A stretch of 6,455 nucleotides of DNA from Candidatus Njordarchaeota archaeon (GTDB lineage: Archaea > Asgardarchaeota > Njordarchaeia > Njordarchaeales > Njordarchaeaceae). Of this stretch, positions 4,920 through 6,455 are shown in pieces. The position numbers and the translations under genes are program-made. Location of the stretch: assembly GCA_029856625.1 (NCBI GenBank), contig JAHKLG010000079.1, positions 1-6,455 on the forward strand, given 5' to 3'. Within the stretch, counting starts at the first letter, position 1; each line of letters starts with the position of its first letter. The notes under the pieces are model-generated. The model worked only from the letters and a program-made list of their open reading frames with translations. It ran no database searches and was not told the DNA's origin.

Positions 4920-4943
4920 TTGAGGATTACCCATAACCCTCAA
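4920..4943. promoter_or_regulatory. Imperfect stem-loop upstream of the zinc-ribbon promoter
   Basis: TTGAGG (4920-4925) and CCTCAA (4938-4943) form a 6-bp stem, extended by three more pairs after one A-C mismatch, with a CCCA loop. It lies 9 bases upstream of the TATA box of the zinc-ribbon gene and about 50 bases after the regulator copy B stop. It could be an activator site or part of the operon's 3' end; no T-run follows directly. Confidence 0.35.
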
Positions 4944-4945
4944 GG

Positions 4946-4960
4946 AACAAAGTTTAAATA
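4946..4960 (+). promoter_or_regulatory. Archaeal promoter (BRE and TATA box) of the zinc-ribbon gene
   Basis: AACAAAG, a BRE-like purine-rich stretch, precedes TTTAAATA at 4953-4960. A start about 25 bases downstream would lie near 4981, at the end of operator site 3, leaving a leader of about 25 bases to ATG 5008. Confidence 0.6.
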
Positions 4961-4962
4961 AA

Positions 4963-4982
4963 ATTATAATTGTATTTGTAAT
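4963..4982. promoter_or_regulatory. Putative operator site 3 (ATTATAA-N6-TTGTAAT)
   Basis: This matches the ATTACAA-N6-TTGTAAT motif of sites 1 and 2 with a single change in the left arm (C to T). It begins two bases after the TATA box of the zinc-ribbon gene. Its presence here ties that gene to the same presumed regulator as the divergent promoter region. Confidence 0.72.
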
Positions 4983-4997
4983 ATTACTAAATATATT

Positions 4998-5004
4998 GGT
5001 GATG
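4998..5004 (+). promoter_or_regulatory. Ribosome-binding site of the zinc-ribbon gene
   Basis: GGTGATG is a strong archaeal Shine-Dalgarno match three bases before ATG 5008. It makes 5008 the likely start, rather than in-frame TTG 4996, GTG 4999 or ATG 5002, which overlap it. Confidence 0.7.
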
Positions 5005-5007
5005 CAT

Positions 5008-5253
5008 ATGGCAGCGAGTAATCCTTCCATACCTAAGAAAAGGTTTCAATGTGGAAACTGTGGAAAGATTATAGAAGTACCTTACGGAGTACCTAAGCCA
5101 GCGCAATGTCCTTACTGTGGGGCTCCTGGATACATGATTCATAGAATAGATAAGGGACCTTGGGGTAGATGGGGCGGTCCCGGAGCAGGTCCAGGGCCTG
5201 GCAGAGGTTATGGAGCAGGAAGGGGAAGAGGGAGACGTTGGGGTGGTTGGTAA
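5008..5253 (+). CDS. Zinc-ribbon protein with Gly/Arg/Trp-rich tail
   Basis: The 81-residue product has an N-terminal zinc ribbon or rubredoxin-like knuckle pair: CGNC at 15-18 and CPYC at 34-37, each followed by Gly. It should bind one Zn(II) or Fe. A tail follows (about 50-81) of Gly, Pro, Arg and Trp ending in RGRRWGGW, probably disordered and positively charged. No membrane segment is present. The function is unknown; such proteins may bind nucleic acid or act as metal-binding partners. The gene has its own promoter with the third copy of the palindromic operator, so it is likely co-regulated with the NifX/MinD operon. The tail resembles the Arg/Gly/Trp segments of the membrane protein (1262-1585) and the Trp-rich protein (1763-2281). 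It lies 89 bases upstream of a radical SAM/SPASM gene. Confidence 0.82.
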   Translation: MAASNPSIPKKRFQCGNCGKIIEVPYGVPKPAQCPYCGAPGYMIHRIDKGPWGRWGGPGAGPGPGRGYGAGRGRGRRWGGW

Positions 5254-5278
5254 GCTTTCTAGTTCTCTAAATACATAA

Positions 5279-5291
5279 TTTTTTGATTTTT
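5279..5291 (+). terminator. Putative T-run terminator after the zinc-ribbon gene
   Basis: Two T-runs (TTTTTT and TTTTT, separated by GA) begin 25 bases after the zinc-ribbon stop, and more T-rich sequence continues to 5329. Archaeal termination commonly uses such runs without a hairpin. If real, it separates the zinc-ribbon transcript from the radical SAM gene. Confidence 0.4.
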
Positions 5292-5342
5292 GATTCTGGT
5301 TCTCTTCATTTTAGTATTTGTTATTTTTATAGAGGCTCCAGT

Positions 5343-6437
5343 ATGCTCTACTTCATCATTCTGACGAGAGTTTGTAATCTGCGTTGCTTATATTGTGGAA
5401 ATGATCCTGATCCACGTATAGAACCCCTAGAGATTACTTATGACATTTGGGACTTAAAGCGTTTCGTGGAGAAAGACCCCGAGCCAATCATAGCATTTTA
5501 CGGTGGTGAGCCTTTACTCAGAATAAATCTTCTCGAGGAGATAATGGATAATATTAAGGCTAGGCACTGGGTGTTGCAGACTAATGGAATTTTTCTAGAT
5601 AGGCTTGAGGAAAAGTATTTGAAGAGTTTTGACACCATTCTAGTTTCTATTGATGGTAGGCCTGAGATAACGAATTATTATCGTGGATTAGGGACTTATG
5701 AAAGGGTTTTAGAAAACATTAAATTGATTCGAGAACGAGGATTTGAGGGAGATTTAATTGCCCGAATGACTGTTTCTGGTAAGACTGATATCTTCCTCGA
5801 TGTGAAGCATTTAGTAGAGCTGAAGGATCCTAATTTTGATCATGTTCATTGGCAATTAGATGTTTTATGGGATTCTCCTCCTTATCAGAGATATGATGAC
5901 TTTGATGCATGGGTTTCCAAGAGTTATAATCCAGGGATAACGAGGCTCGTGAATTATTGGTATGAGAAAATGGTTAAGGAGGAGAAAGTTCTAGGCATCA
6001 TCCCATTCATAGGAATTATGAAGACACTTTTAAGAGGAGAGAGAACGAATCTAAGATGCGGTGTCGGGATAAATGCCTTTACAATAACTACTTCTGGGAG
6101 GATAATAGCTTGCCCAATAGCTCCAGAGTTCGAATGGAATTTTCTAGGAGATATTTGGAATACGGAACCCGAGGAATTACCATGGAGGGTCACAATATCT
6201 GGTCCTTGTCTCTCATGTGACATATATCATATATGCGGAGGGAGATGCTTATTTGCCAATAAAACCATGCTATGGGGAATTGAGGGGTTTAGAAAAGTAT
6301 GCCAGACAGTTCGTCATTTAGTAAATGAGTTAGAGAGGATAAAGCCTAGAGTAGAGAGATTGATAGATGCTGGTGTTATAAGCGAGAAGGATTTCGATTA
6401 TCCGCCTTTTAATAATAGCGTAGAAATAATTCCTTAG
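5343..6437 (+). CDS. Radical SAM/SPASM-domain enzyme, putative peptide or protein modifying
   Basis: From ATG 5343 the product has 364 residues. The radical SAM cluster motif is C11-N-L-R-C15-L-Y-C18, the SAM-binding GGEP is at 54-57, and QTNG at 79-82 and SIDG at 102-105 fit the barrel strands. The C-terminal half has all seven SPASM cysteines in the expected spacing: C239-X12-G252-X4-C257, then C289-X2-C292-X5-C298-X3-C302, then C320, predicting two auxiliary 4Fe-4S clusters. SPASM enzymes mostly mature ribosomal peptides or install protein cofactors. It resembles archaeal proteins annotated as putative peptide-modifying radical SAM enzymes (AF0577-like; from memory). The start is chosen because GAGG at 5332-5335 lies seven bases upstream; TTG 5283 would add 20 residues without a binding site. 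A weak TATA-like TCTAAATACATAA lies near 5263-5275. The substrate is not identified. Confidence 0.88.
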   Translation: MLYFIILTRVCNLRCLYCGNDPDPRIEPLEITYDIWDLKRFVEKDPEPIIAFYGGEPLLRINLLEEIMDNIKARHWVLQTNGIFLDRLEEKYLKSFDTILVSIDGRPEITNYYRGLGTYERVLENIKLIRERGFEGDLIARMTVSGKTDIFLDVKHLVELKDPNFDHVHWQLDVLWDSPPYQRYDDFDAWVSKSYNPGITRLVNYWYEKMVKEEKVLGIIPFIGIMKTLLRGERTNLRCGVGINAFTITTSGRIIACPIAPEFEWNFLGDIWNTEPEELPWRVTISGPCLSCDIYHICGGRCLFANKTMLWGIEGFRKVCQTVRHLVNELERIKPRVERLIDAGVISEKDFDYPPFNNSVEIIP

Positions 6438-6455
6438 AGAATGTTTTGTCAAAAA

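Noticed and set aside
5954..6223. An 89-codon minus-strand frame within the radical SAM gene
   Set aside because: It lies opposite the SPASM region, whose cysteine pattern clearly supports the plus strand.

Overview
The window looks like chromosome from an A+T-rich thermophilic archaeon, most likely a member of Thermoproteota (Crenarchaeota) close to Desulfurococcales. The reasons are archaeal-type promoters (purine-rich BRE plus TTTATA/TTTAAA boxes), GGTGA and GGAGG ribosome-binding sites, frequent TTG starts, AGA/AGG/ATA codon preference, and archaeal gene families (AAA ATPase with an FDP-P-K-x(3)-EDLFD start, paired MinD-type ATPases with inserted ferredoxin domains). The species cannot be fixed from the sequence alone.

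Layout. At the left edge, positions 1-48 hold the first 16 codons of a minus-strand archaeal AAA ATPase gene. Its leader is made of three perfect tandem palindromes (49-102). A gene-poor stretch follows (103-367). A minus-strand group then runs from 1585 down to 368: a small single-pass membrane protein with an extremely Arg-rich tail, a DtxR/MntR-type metal-dependent regulator, and an ArsR/PadR-like winged-helix protein. A divergent promoter region (1586-1762) separates it from a plus-strand operon: a Trp/Arg-rich protein, a NifX/NifB-C-like (dinitrogenase cofactor family) protein, two tandem MinD-type ATPases each carrying two 4Fe-4S motifs, and a second DtxR/MntR regulator paralogous to the first. 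A separately promoted zinc-ribbon protein with a Gly/Arg/Trp tail and a radical SAM/SPASM enzyme close the window.

How it may work together. A 20-bp palindrome, ATTACAA-N6-TTGTAAT, lies just downstream of the TATA box at three promoters: the minus-strand group, the plus-strand operon and the zinc-ribbon gene. The three genes immediately behind it all encode proteins with Arg/Gly/Trp-rich low-complexity segments. The spacing from TATA box to palindrome steps by about one helical turn (10, 20, 31 bp). Two DtxR-type regulators with an iron-type Cys-Glu-His site are encoded in the same locus, so I infer a metal-responsive (probably iron) regulon. Its core is an Fe-S or metal-cofactor handling module of the NifX-like plus Mrp/MinD-ferredoxin type, with no nitrogenase genes in view. 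The two regulator genes share 86 bp of perfect DNA identity over the metal-binding region inside otherwise diverged sequence, which points to recent gene conversion. The module's biochemical function is not known from the sequence.
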